From Conchocele bisecta (Eukaryota > Mollusca > Bivalvia > Lucinida > Thyasiridae), in contig CM055265.1 of the NCBI GenBank assembly GCA_029237695.1, positions 68,917,903-68,981,902 of the forward strand: a stretch of DNA of 64,000 bases, written 5' to 3'. Under the pieces are notes generated by a model. That model made no database searches. It saw only the letters and a list, made by a program, of their open reading frames with translations, and had not been told where the DNA came from. Shown here in pieces: positions 30,906 through 41,670 of this stretch (position 1 is its first letter; every line of letters starts with the position of its first letter). The translations under genes and the position numbers were made by a program.

Positions 30906-31366
30906 AGTAGCCTATTTCACCAACATTGCAAAGTTTGCTAGCAGATCAGTAGCCTATTTCACCAACATTGCAAAGTTTGCTAGCAGATCAGTAGCCTATT
31001 TCACCAACATTGCAAAGTTTGCTAGCAGATCAGTAGCCTATTTCACCAACATTGCAAAGTTTGCTAGCAGATCAGTAACCTATTTCACCAACATTGCAAA
31101 GTTTGCTAGCAGATCAGTAGCCTATTTCACCAACATTGCGAAGTTTGCTAGCAGATCAGTAGCCTATTTCACCAACATTGCAAAGTTTGCTAGCAGATCA
31201 GTAGCCTATTTCACCAACATTGCAAAGTTTGCTAGCAGATCAGTAGCCTATTTCACCAACATTGCAAAGTTTTGCTAGCAGATCAGTAGCCTATTTCACA
31301 TCATTGCAAGTTTGCTAGCAGATCAGTAGCCTATTTCACCAACATTGCAAAGTTTGCTAGCAGATC
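30906..31366 (+). repeat. 42-bp minisatellite, 11 units, built from a MITE end
   Basis: Units start at 30906, 30948, 30990, 31032, 31074, 31116, 31158, 31200, 31242, 31285 and 31325. Each reads AGTAGCCTATTTCACCAACA then TTGCAAAGTTTGCTAGCAGATC. The first 30 bases are the terminal repeat of MITE family 1. A full MITE follows at 31494. Confidence 0.95.
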
Positions 31367-31493
31367 AGCAACACGACTGGTCATAAATGTTATAAGCCCC
31401 AATTCTCCACTGCAGCATATGTCCGATCTGTGGGACATGGTGAAACGCCCATCAACAAACTGTAGATCCTTATCAAGCCGCAATAGCAGATCA

Positions 31494-31818
31494 GTAGCCT
31501 ATTTCACCAACATTGCAAAGTATACTTATCTAACAAAGTATACTTTGAGGGAGAAATTTTCAATTTAAGGATAAATTAATTAATTTTTATTATACTGAAT
31601 TTATTACATTATTGTATAATAATTCTGCATGCTTCAATCATCAAATATATGCAGTGGTTATAGTTATATATGAAATAAGGCATTTTGGGAAAAATGAATG
31701 ATTACTTCCTCAAAGTATACTTTGCTAGATAAGTTTACTTTGCAATTTTTATGAAATCGATTACTTCCTCAAAGTATACTTTGCTAGATAAGTTTACTTT
31801 GCAATTTTTATGAAATCG
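31494..31818. mobile_element. MITE family 1, hairpin core lost, right end duplicated
   Basis: GTAGCCTATTTCACCAACAT at the left. The segment CTCAAAGTATACTTTGCTAG is duplicated at the right end, which is diverged. Confidence 0.8.
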
Positions 31819-31841
31819 GCAACAAGTCAAATAGCACTCTT

Positions 31842-32084
31842 GGGACCCATTTCACTAAACTTCGTACGATAAAAATGTTCGTAAGTGCAAAATTATGATA
31901 GTCTGAAAATTTTACATTAACAATATTTTCTTATAAACAATTGTTGGATTTACATTTATTGAGCATAGGCCGCATATGCAGCCTATGCTCAATAAATGTA
32001 AATCCATCATTTGAAATTTCCATATAATTCTAAATTTGCACTTACGAACATTTTTGTCGTACAAAGTTTAGTGAAACGGGCTCC
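31842..32084. repeat. Complete hairpin element (TTTCACTAAACTTCGTACGA)
   Basis: Arms CCCATTTCACTAAACTTCGT and CAAAGTTTAGTGAAACGGG meet at GGCCGCATATGCAGCC. Copy B and copy A alignment begins inside its right arm (31986 = base 1). Confidence 0.88.
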
Positions 32085-32341
32085 TGTAGTCTGATTATCA
32101 TCTGTATATTGCTTGTTAGAAGCATGACAAGTGTTTCATTGATGGAATGGCGAACAGTGTCGATCCTGATCAGACTGTAAGGATCAAATGACGTCGATTT
32201 ACATAGCAAATGTGGAATATGTAGTGTTTTATGCTAGTCGATGGTCAAATATAAATGTATGAAATAAATTGCTCGTCATATCTTCTCTGTAGTTTCCACT
32301 GCCATTCGGAACCAATTACATTTGTATGCTTTTTATTTTAG

Positions 32342-32397
32342 ACCTGTAAAATCCTGGGATACGGCAGCTGTTAAATTCATGTCCGACAGGATTCAAG
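32342..32397 (+). CDS. TDRD12: TDRD12-like exon T4, copy B
   Basis: Same as 360-415. It directly follows exon T3 in phase, so contig 2 supplies an uninterrupted Tudor-to-linker order without copy A. Confidence 0.75.
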
Positions 32398-32491
32398 GTA
32401 AGAGTTCACTTCGACTGCCAGCTCCGAAAATGGACCAAATGACATTTACGACATTTGCAGGATAACGGAAAACAACATTTTCAAATAACAG

Positions 32492-32697
32492 TTAACCCTT
32501 TCACCCCTAACTATCTGTCGTGAACAATTCCATAATCATTTCTGGGCTATTCCAGTATCAGATAAGGGGTAGTGTTTCAAAATCTTAAAATTAATTACAA
32601 ACGCTGCAGATCCTGATGAGACGGCTCATCATGAGCCGTCTCATCTGAATCTACAGTGTTCGCACAGGTTGACGATCTGTATGGAGGAAAGGGTTAA
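32492..32697. mobile_element. Complete piggyBac-type MITE (TTAACCCTTTCACCCC)
   Basis: TTAA|CCCTTTCACCCCTAAC ... GGAGGAAAGGG|TTAA, with perfect hairpin GATGAGACGGCTCAT / ATGAGCCGTCTCATC. Truncated in copy A. Confidence 0.85.
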
Positions 32698-32757
32698 CAA
32701 CAAAAAAAATCATAGCTGTTAGAAAATCAACCAATAGCAGTTACACTCCCGTCTGCC

Positions 32758-33350
32758 ATTCTCTTACCAAGAATTGCAATCCAGCGGTCATTCTTTCGCG
32801 ATACCGTTTGTGCGGTCATTATTTCGCGATACCATTTTTGCGGTCATTCTTTCGCGATACCGTTTGTGCGGTCATTCTTTCGCGGTCCAGTTTGTGCGGT
32901 CATTCTTTTGCGATACCGTTTGTGCGGTCATTCTTTCGCTATTTGCGGTAAAAACTTAGCGTTACGCGTATATATACACCTAATTCTACTATTTATGTAT
33001 ATTTTATTGGATTTTAAATGGCTAAATACAGATAGGAAAATATATCTTTTCGTCAGAAAAAATCAACAATTTCGATTTTATTGACACATTGGTCAAGCAG
33101 AGCGGTCTGCTGGTTTGACCGCAGAGCGCAGCGTAAAGCGGTCATTCTTTCGCAGTTTAAAGAAAAAAAGGAGTGTAAACTGCAATTAAAAGCAGAGCGC
33201 AGAGCTAACTGCGCTATAAGTATTGTAATTCCGCAACCAACTCTTTGGACTGCAGTCACATGATTTCAGTCCGATTGCGGTCCAATTGCAATAATGGGAA
33301 CGCAGTGCAATCCTGCGCTCCAGGAATTGCAATTCGCCTGGTAAGAGAAC
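32758..33350. mobile_element. Element with TTCTCTTACCA..GAATTGCAAT ends and a 28-bp minisatellite
   Basis: Left ATTCTCTTACCAAGAATTGC and right GCAATTCGCCTGGTAAGAGA are inverted repeats. Inside, GCGGTCATTCTTTCGCGATA repeats at an exact 28-bp period (32784, 32812, 32840, 32868, 32896, 32924). Absent from copy A by deletion. Confidence 0.75.
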
Positions 33351-33515
33351 CGCAGGCCACTCTGTTTTTTGTCATGTCAGCAGTTACTAAAAATAGAATT
33401 GACCGACAGTCGAGCGCTTGACATTGCCTCTCCTCGGGTCCGTTATATTGGCCGGTGGTCTGTGTATGCCCAGAGAGTGGAGGGCAGGTTAGGAGCATGT
33501 GAGCGGTAATGTAAT

Positions 33516-33891
33516 CAGCGCTCCATATAAGGAATTAGTAATTGAGTATTGTCACTCCATCATTTCTGAAGCAATTGGGTATTTCACAATTTTAATTGGG
33601 TAAAATAAAATCACACTACTGTTTACACATCAACAGACAGCAATTATTGAATAGTTTGCTTCGAAATGAAAACATGCCTTGGAGACAATTCTAATGAAAT
33701 ACCAAGATGTGTTTTGATTGACAATAAGAAAAATATGCTATATTTCTGGTCTGTTTATTGTTTTCTGTAGCATGATAAAGGTACCACAAATTTTTTATTG
33801 CTTTTTGATACTCACTACTTATGATTTCAATTGGGTTTTTGGCAATTTTAATTGGGTATTTAAGCAAATACACAGCTTATCTGGAGCTCTG
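33516..33891. mobile_element. MITE family 4, 7-bp TSD ATGTAAT
   Basis: ATGTAAT|CAGCGCTCCATATAAGG ... CAGCTTATCTGGAGCTCTG|ATGTAAT. Only the right half survives in copy A. Confidence 0.85.
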
Positions 33892-33898
33892 ATGTAAT

Positions 33899-34553
33899 GA
33901 TGGATTTGACCTTACCGGATTCCCGATATCCCTTGTTTGGCTTTCGGGTACATTTTCGGCGTTCTTGTATGTGAGAGTTGGATCAGATTATACTCATTAT
34001 AGGAGTAATAGGATTAGTACTAATACTTTTGGATGGTGAGGCTAAGTGACTGGTGTGGTGAGGACCTGACACCAGATCAGGTTATTCTAATTTCTGTACT
34101 GGATATATATTTTTTCTGTGAATATTCAGTTCTGATTTTGGGATTTACCCCCGTCACAACAGTAGCCTATTTCACCAACATTACAAAGTATACTTTTGTA
34201 GCAAAGTATGCTTTGAGGGAGTAATCATTTATTTTTCCTGAAATGCATTATTCCATGTAGAACTAACGACTGCATATATTTGATGATTAAAAGTATGCAG
34301 AATTATTATACCAAATTTATTACATTATCACTTTATTTTGGCTGTGATAATGTAATAAATTCGGTATAATAAAAATGAATAAATTTATCCTAAAATTGAA
34401 AATTTCTCCCTCAAAGTAGACTTTGCTCGGAAAGTATACTTTGCAATGTTGGTGAAATGGGCTACTGATACCACATGGGATTCAACCCCGTTAACCCGGC
34501 CTAAAATGACCGTAGCAGTTGACAGGCCGTTAAACACCATTAAATAAATAAAT
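33899..34553 (+). mobile_element. SINE-like element split by MITE family 1 (34162-34465), copy B
   Basis: Equivalent of 918-1578. The MITE hairpin core has diverged to TATCACTTTATTTTGGCTGT. Confidence 0.65.
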
Positions 34554-34734
34554 ATTTTGTGGTTATACCCCCATCATCTGTACAGGTATGGTATTCAACC
34601 TTGCTGTCTGGCTTAATACATATGACCTTAGCTGTTCACAGGTCGTTAGCCCATTCAACACTGCACACCTCTTTAATAGAGTTTGCAAACGAGCATGACG
34701 AGCCGTCTCCTCAGGATATGCCCTTTTTGTTGTG

Positions 34735-35430
34735 CCTGCTTTAGCAGAGACGCGACTATAGTCGTCGCTTTTTCCGTCATCGTCGTCCGGTTTTTGTCGC
34801 GCCTGCTTTAGCAGAGGCGCGACTATAGTCGGCGCTTTTTCCGTCGCCGTCGTCCAAATTCTGAATGTGAAGGTCATTTATTTACTTGTAATGTTCACCG
34901 GTTTTGTAACAGAAATGCGTTAAACTTATTGTTTTTTCACAATATCTCTTTAACCCCTTGCCAGACTTTGATATTATGTCATATCAATGTTTGTCTAGGG
35001 ATGATGCTTCATTACGCACACCCCCACATCCAAATTCTCAAGCTCACGGTCATTTATTTACTTTTAATGTTCACAGGTTTTATAACAGAAATGCGTTAAA
35101 CTTATTGTTTTTCACAATATCTCTTTAAGACCTTGCCAGACTTTGATAATATTTCACATCAATGTTTGTCTAGGGATGATGCTTTATTACGCACACCCCC
35201 ACATCCAAATTCTCATGGTCAAGGTCATTTATTTACTTTTAATGTTCACCGATTTTGTAACATAAATGCGTTAAAGTTATTGTTTTTTCACAATATCTCT
35301 TTAACCCATTGCCAGACTTTGATAATATTTCACATCAATCTTTGTCTAGGGATGATGCTTCATTACACACACCCCCACATCCAAATTCTCAAGGTCAAGG
35401 TCATTTATTTACTTGTAATGTTCACGGTCA
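34735..35430. repeat. ~190-bp tandem repeat, copy B (one unit more than copy A)
   Basis: TTGCCAGACTTTGAT occurs three times with a period of about 170-190 bp, following two GCTTTAGCAGAGGCGC-type blocks. Confidence 0.78.
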
Positions 35431-35762
35431 AATGCCTCGGCAGGCGCGATACCGTTCCGTGGCGGAATTCTTGTTGCAAGTAATTTTCATAAGCCCACTA
35501 GACTGAAAATAACTGGAGAAATGGGATTAGTGGCCAGTAGCCCGATAACAATTTACATTGCTTGTTAGAAGCATTGCTGGTGTTTCATCGATAGAATGGC
35601 GTACCGTACAGATCCTGATCAGAGTTTCATCGATGGAATAGCGAACAGTGAAGATCCTGATCAGAATGTGCGGATGCACAGGCTGATCTGGATCTACACT
35701 GGTCGCAAAACCCATAAGCCCGATTTCGCCAGTCACAGCCACAAATAAATAAATATTTCCAG

Positions 35763-35912
35763 AGAGTACCAACTTCAAAGCCCACGTGCTGGGGGAGACG
35801 GCGGACGGAGTGCTTTCTATCCGGCTCTATATCCAACTGAGGACCCGGCTAGAGTGTCTCAACGAAGTCCTCGTCCAGCAGCAGTTTGCCATGAACCGGT
35901 CACTCGAGTCCG
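35763..35912 (+). CDS. TDRD12: TDRD12-like exon, SNase-like half of extended Tudor, copy B
   Basis: Open, 150 nt, same phases as 2635-2784, one Ser-to-Asn difference near the start. Confidence 0.82.
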
Positions 35913-36412
35913 GTATGGCGCAATTGACATGTTTATAAAATACAGTCTACACTCGTTTACTCAAATTCCAGGGGACTGAGGAAAATACTTTGAATTAACG
36001 AAAATTTTAGTTAACAAGGGTTGTTATACAGTCAAACTTGTGAATAAAGGCCAGCCATGGGAAAGAAAAAAATATTGCCTTTGTTCCCAGGTGGTCTTTG
36101 TTCACAGGTTCATTTATGTAGTACTTAAATAATTGGGAAGGCAAAAGCGTGGCTGCTATAGACAGGCAATTGCTATTCGGAGGTGGCTTTTAGCACAGGT
36201 TTGACTGTATAGTAAAACATGCACTTGGGGCCATGAATTTGACTGAGTTATCAGTAGTTTGACTGAAGAGAGTTTGAGGTAATGAGTGTCAACTGTACAT
36301 GTGCAGAGGAATCTGCAATTGGAGGGAGGACGGGGGCATGCTGATCTTAACGATGAATCCATTCTTGAGGCTTGCACAGTGCTCCGTCTACACAGGTGCA
36401 TTCCTGTCTTTA

Positions 36413-36656
36413 TACGTGGCCGTGACTGGAGAAATTGGGCTTATGGGATTTGTGACCAGTGTAGATTCTGATCAAATAGCAAACTCCCGTAGCCTGATAA
36501 TGATCTATATTGCTTGATAGAAGGATGACGGGTGTTTCATTGATGGAATGGCGAACAGTGCAGATCCAGATCAGACTGTGCGGATGCACAGGCTGATCTG
36601 GATCTAAACTGGTCGCAAAACCCGTAAGCCTCATTTCTCCTGTCACAGCCACATTA
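36413..36656. mobile_element. MITE family 3, copy B
   Basis: TACGTGGCCGTGACTGGAGA ... TCCTGTCACAGCCACATTA; equivalent to 3285-3526. Confidence 0.85.
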
Positions 36657-36783
36657 TAGAGAATACAATGTGCAGATAAATTGCGAGTGATGTACATATA
36701 TAATATAACGGTTATTTGATTTGCCACTCGTTCCACACAATCTCGCATGCTGCAGAACTCGTTCATGTATCCAGTAACACAGC

Positions 36784-37029
36784 TTAGCCCTTTGAACCCG
36801 AAAGCCCGCTATATCGGTTTATGCAAACAGTGCAGATCCAGATGAGCCGGCTCGTAACGAGCCGTCTCAGGATCTGCACTGTTTAAAAGTATTTTATTCA
36901 TATTTTTGAGAACAACAAATACCCCCTTTTTATAAATGGACTAGTCTGAAAATCATTTTGCGATGATTGGATTGGTTGCAAAACGAACATATCGCAGCCC
37001 GTTCAGTTACTTAGGGGTGAAAGGGTTAA
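36784..37029. mobile_element. piggyBac-type MITE, copy B only
   Basis: TTAG|CCCTTTGAACCC ... GGGGTGAAAGGG|TTAA, with hairpin GAGCCGGCTCGTAACGAGCC. In copy A the same place holds about 23 bp of unrelated sequence (TTAAATAACCTATAATTG), so the event was an insertion with a local rearrangement, or a messy excision in A. It ends 36 bp before the next exon. Confidence 0.85.
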
Positions 37030-37065
37030 GATCCCTTTTACTCGGTCTTTGCCCCGTGTTTCCAG

Positions 37066-37369
37066 AACCAGCGCCGCGTGCTGTGATGGTTAGCAAACCG
37101 AGACGAACAATAAAAGATGAATGTCTCAAACTGAGCCTCAGGAACAACACGGACAACAAGCACAAAGCAACTGTGTGCCATCGAGACCCGGACGGCATCG
37201 CTTACAATTCCGAGCCAGATCTCTCGTCTAATCTCCGTGGCAGTGTCTCTGACGTTGGGTACACGACAGACTATCAGGGCTTGACAATTCCTCACAGGCG
37301 AAAAACTAGGGATGTCGCAGCAGATTCCGCGGATAAAGTAGTGAATAATCCCACAGAGCTCGAGATAAG
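37066..37369 (+). CDS. TDRD12: TDRD12-like linker exon, copy B
   Basis: 304 nt, open, essentially the same protein as 3744-4047, and again uses the donor inside the MITE terminal repeat. Confidence 0.84.
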
Positions 37370-37728
37370 GTGCGTATTGGCGTATTTTACAAATTTATTT
37401 TAGCAGAATACGCATTGATTATCAAAAGTGGAAGTACAAAATACTCTTGGCAATGTGAAAATACGCATTGATTTTCAAATTGAGTAGTGAAAATACTGTA
37501 ATAAAGTTGAAAATTTACTTAGTTGAGCTGCAAAAAGCAAACTGTGTTTGCTTTTTGCAGCTCAAATAAGTGAATTTTTAAATTTTTTTGTTTTATTTTT
37601 TATTATTAGTTCCCTATTTAATAAGGAAATCAATAACACATTTGTAAAACTAAAATACGCATTGAATTTGAAGAAAAAAAAAGGAGTATATAATACTTTT
37701 TTAGATACAAAACTTATATGGAGTTCTG
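37354..37728. mobile_element. MITE family 4 forming an intron, copy B
   Basis: Same ends and ATCCCA duplication as 4032-4401, so the insertion predates the split of the two copies. Confidence 0.85.
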
Positions 37729-37754
37729 ATCCCACAGACTATTTTATGTTCCAG

Positions 37755-38784
37755 CAGGACTAGCAGAGCAACGCATTCTTCTGTGTCGAGTGAAAGTGAG
37801 CATGGTCTTTCCAGGAATTTCACTGTCTCCGATGTCGTGACTAGGGATAGACCTATTTCTGGTTGCAAGACAAATGTTCAGGCTAGTTTGTGCAGGTTAC
37901 AACATCAGCGTGATAGTGATGGTGCATTTATGAGCAGGTGTTCCGCGAATTCAGACGATGAAACTATGGAAGCGAGTCGTACTGTATCGGATATATCACA
38001 AAGTTTGGCAATGAAGCTGCGATCACCGTTGTCTAGTAGGTGTACATCGGTGTCAGATTGTGAGTCACATGGTAGTGGGTCAGCCAGTGGTCCTGGGGTA
38101 TTGGAGTCGTCACCCAGCCCTGGTCGCGGGACGGCGTTCGGTGTAGGACGGGGCTGCCCGCCCGCCCTAGGGCCGGGCCGCGGGTCGGACTACCTCTCCC
38201 CCCCGCCCACTCGCCCTGGCAGCTCCTCGCCCTCCGTGGTGAACACAAAGATCACCGGCCGTCCGGTCACTGGACAAACTCCTGGGTGGTGCCGATATAG
38301 CTCGACCAACCTCGGTATGTCAATGTGAGAGTCGTGTTTCAGACAGCGAACATTCACTGCGGCATGCGCCATTCATTGGATGGATATTCTAGTAGCGAAA
38401 GTAGTTTAGGGCGGGTGCTGTGCTCAAACCATTTCCTAATGATCACATGATGTCAATTTCACAGAAAACAAACAATATCTCATCCGCTTACGTCTCAAAA
38501 CATTCACTGGATGGGCAGTTTTCAAACAGTGACAGTGACTCGTTAATACCACAGAGATCTACTCGTTCTGACCGACCTATCTGTGCAGCTAGCCAGCCTT
38601 GTTCGAGGGAGTTGGGTGGCGGTAACCATGGTAACAGAGACTACTCATCTGGTAGTGAGTCTGCTGGACGAAACGTTCTAGTCAATTCTATACACGGTGA
38701 AATGGAATTCAAAAAGTCGCGACTTCCAAAGGGAGCTAAATCCGGGACAACTGGGAATCGGGTCGTACCAAAGGTTTCGTCTAT
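37755..38784 (+). pseudogene. TDRD12: Large linker exon, copy B, broken by frameshifts
   Basis: Collinear with 4428-5456 but with +1 at about 38247 (ACACAAAGATC), -2 at about 38358 (CACTGCGGCATG), -1 at about 38412 (GGGCGGGTGC), and a +1/-1 pair near 38488. An in-frame CCC insertion is also present. The frame from 37755 stops at 38328 and a second frame runs 38420-38784. Single-base changes in homopolymers suggest uncorrected consensus errors as much as true decay. Confidence 0.82.
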
Positions 38785-38810
38785 GTAAGTCACTTGTGTT
38801 GCGACGTATA

Positions 38811-39165
38811 CGTGGCCGTGACTGGAGAAATGGACCAGGGATTCCGCTAGCGATCGCCACTTTCCCAATTGGCGATAAAAATAAACAATTGGCTTTTTTC
38901 TCTCTTTTTTAAGTGGCGATTTTTTTATTGTCATCAGCGGAATCCCTGATGGACCTCATGAGATGTGTGACCAACGTAGCTCCTGATCAAACAGCACACT
39001 CTTGTAGCTTGATAAAAATTTATATTGCTTGTTAGAAGCATGATTGGTGTTTCATTGATGGAATGGCGAACAGTGCAGATCCTGATCAGGCTGTACAGGC
39101 TGATCTGGATCTACACTGGCCGTAAAACCCATAAACCCCATTTCTCCAGTCACAGCCACATATAG
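38811..39165. mobile_element. MITE family 3 with nested family 5 element, copy B
   Basis: Equivalent to 5481-5833. The nested CAGGGATTCCGCTAGCGATC ... CAGCGGAATCCCTG element is flanked by ATGGAC on both sides. Confidence 0.87.
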
Positions 39166-39732
39166 AGACTACCAGTCTAGTGTTTTAATATCAAGTTTAT
39201 CAGGCAAGGCTATGAAACGCGTATTCTATCGGGTAACTTTTTTCTACACAATGAGCAATTTTGACGTTGTTTTTGTTGAAAAGGACGCGACTTGTTTCTG
39301 TGACGTCATTCCAGACGTAATTCACTAACGTCATGTGACAACGTTCTACCAATGAAACGTTAGTTTTTAATTTGTTGTAACCGGGATATTCGTATCGGGG
39401 TCCATGCTTGATACGACACTAGATTTATTCGTTCGTGCGTAGTCGGTCAATACAAAGCTTGTTACCCGATACATTGTTATGCTTACAAATAATCGTACAT
39501 TGCTGGTGACAACTGATTCTTTGTTAATATCTGTATTTATCGATGAAAACCTATTTAAACAGCATATGAGAATTGTCTCCAATGGATACTCGTGCACTGC
39601 CAAAATACGTTTTTGTTTCGGAACAATATAGATATGAAAAAACCTAATGATGTCTCAAATATTCAATATGTGGTTTTCGCTTCATTCACTGCACATGACG
39701 TATATAAGCCAATCGCACCATTTCATTTTCAT
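39166..39732. other. Intron with inverted CRE segment and copy-B-only flank
   Basis: 39294-39356 is the reverse complement of copy A 5834-5898. About 125 bp before it (GAGACTACCAGTC ... GACGCGACTTG) is missing from copy A. Otherwise non-coding. Confidence 0.75.
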
Positions 39733-40042
39733 TTAAAATTTAACTTTTGTTTTCTTAGTTAGATCATCATATCCAAGCTATCTAGTGAGGTTTCGGAGTC
39801 AATTTCCAAAAATTTTCGTTTTTTGACTCCTCCCACATTTCTTTACCACTTTTTCCCCCATGTTAAATTCCCATAGACAAATCAATTTTTCGTAATAAAA
39901 TCAATATTTGACCGAATTTCACGAAATAAAAAGAAGGCTCATTCTTAAATTTTCCTTTAATTTAATATTATCGAAAACAAAATGGTTTTTGAATTGTTTA
40001 TATGGCCGAAAAATTTGGGCAGCTTTCGTGAAACAGACAGTA
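39733..40042. mobile_element. MITE family 2, right part only, copy B
   Basis: The left ~350 bp found in copy A (6283-6637) is absent. The right end GGGCAGCTTTCGTGAAACAG is intact. Confidence 0.82.
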
Positions 40043-40312
40043 GTATTGTATTCTCTGTATGTGGCTGTGACTGGAGAAATGGTGGCTTTTGGGTTTTGCA
40101 ACCAGTGTAGATCCAGATCAGCCTGTGCATCCACGTAATTTCTTGAAATATGTTTACCAAATTTATAATATTAATTTTAATCCGCATGTGAAATTTGTGC
40201 AACTTTTGACGTCTTTTATGGAATATATTGTAAATTTTGTTAACGTATTTCATGAAATTATGCAGATGCCCGAAGGTACAAAATCGCATGGCGTGCCTCA
40301 TATTTGTTGCAG

Positions 40313-40759
40313 GTCTCCGGAGAAAGAAGCTTTTGATATACATGCCAGTGGAAAAGCCTTACATGCAATGACATCTTCGCCATCTCGCGATTCAGCTGCC
40401 AAAACAAAGGCGACACATACGTATTCGCGAACTGTCCCTAATCAACCTAGGCCAGACAATACACGTTCTCGTCTCGGCCCCAATGCTGACCCATCTCCAG
40501 TTACTCGTTCACAGCAATTTGAAGACGTAGTACCACATGCTGGTGATACATGGACGGTTGGTGCTTCGATGTCTAAGACTAAAGACTTAATGACTCGCCT
40601 GAAGGAATTGTCATCGCAACGTGGCGGTGGTGATGCCGGTGACCCATCTACAGTGAAAACGGGTGATCGACCCCAGACCAGGCCGAGTTGCGACCCACCC
40701 CCGTCTAGGGCGACAATTTCCGACAAAGGATCCTCATCCAACGATGAGGTTGTTGTTCG
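40313..40759 (+). CDS. TDRD12: TDRD12-like linker exon, copy B
   Basis: 447 nt, open, same splice sites as 7221-7667, almost only silent differences by eye (for example GAGTTG to GAATTG). Confidence 0.86.
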
Positions 40760-40964
40760 GTCAGTATATAGTTATATTAACATTTGTTTACATTTTCAAT
40801 CAGCAGGCGCGACTGTAGTCGCCGCTTTCTCTGTTGTTCATCATCTGCATCAACAAATATCAAAAAGTCTGTACAAGTTAAAGCATGCAAAGAGTTGAAT
40901 ATTGGTCCAATTGTCCGAGAAAATAAAGAAATTTGTTCTAATTGTTCCTTCTGCCAGTGGGCTG

Positions 40965-41132
40965 TTAACCCTTCCTACGCTGTTGAGGGAAATTGCCGTC
41001 TGCTGTTTTTCATTTTTGCTTTAATTCTTAACAAAAAAATGGTTTTGACAGCAACCAGGTTTTTGTCGAGAAATATTGAAAATAAAACATTTCCAGCAGA
41101 CGACAACATTTAATTCAGCATAGTAAGGTTAA
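40965..41132. mobile_element. piggyBac-type MITE lacking its hairpin core, copy B
   Basis: Same ends as 7873-8086, but TTTTGACAGCA joins CCAGGTTTTTGTCG directly, a clean loss of the central palindrome. Confidence 0.8.
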
Positions 41133-41236
41133 GCATCATTCATTCAAATTTGCCAATGCATTGTTTGTTTTACAAAAACTTAGTCTTATACTTGTGGGTA
41201 GATGGTTGCTTAGCATGCAAAGCATAAATTTAATAA

Positions 41237-41545
41237 TGGGATTCATCCTTACCGGAATCCCGATATCCCTGGTTTGTCCCGCAGTAAAATGTACATTTTA
41301 TTTTTGGCTTTCTTGTTACTTGATGATGACTTGGTGCCAGATCAGGTTATTCTAAATTTCAATGGATGATGATATTTTATGTAAATATTCAGTTCAGTAA
41401 TGTAAATATTCAATATCCCCCCCCCCCACCCAACCCTGCCCCTTCCATACAGGTGAAATATGTGATTTGACCCCATTAACCCGGCCTAAATTGACCATAG
41501 TTGGTGACAGGCCATTGAACACCATTAAATAAATAAATAAATAAG
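41237..41545 (+). mobile_element. Degenerate SINE-like element, copy B
   Basis: Equivalent to 8186-8495, with a poly-C run and the ATTAAATAAATAAATAAATA tail. Confidence 0.65.
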
Positions 41546-41584
41546 TAGTCTTTTACCGTCTTTGTAAACTTTTATATATTGCAG

Positions 41585-41670
41585 ACCAAAAGTATTGACA
41601 AAGACAGTTGGATCAGTGAATAGGTCCACCCTGATGACCAATAACTTGTTGGTTTACAGTCGGGCCAGAA
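41585..41670 (+). pseudogene. TDRD12: TDRD12-like short exon, copy B, -1 frameshift
   Basis: TTGTTGGTTTAC replaces TTGTTGGGTTTAC, shifting the frame in the last third of the exon. Splice sites are intact. Confidence 0.72.

Noticed and set aside
30906..31366. Regular 42-bp repeats resembling a CRISPR array
   Set aside because: Units are contiguous, with no unique spacers, and derive from a MITE end in a eukaryotic genome. The same holds for the 37-bp and 28-bp arrays.
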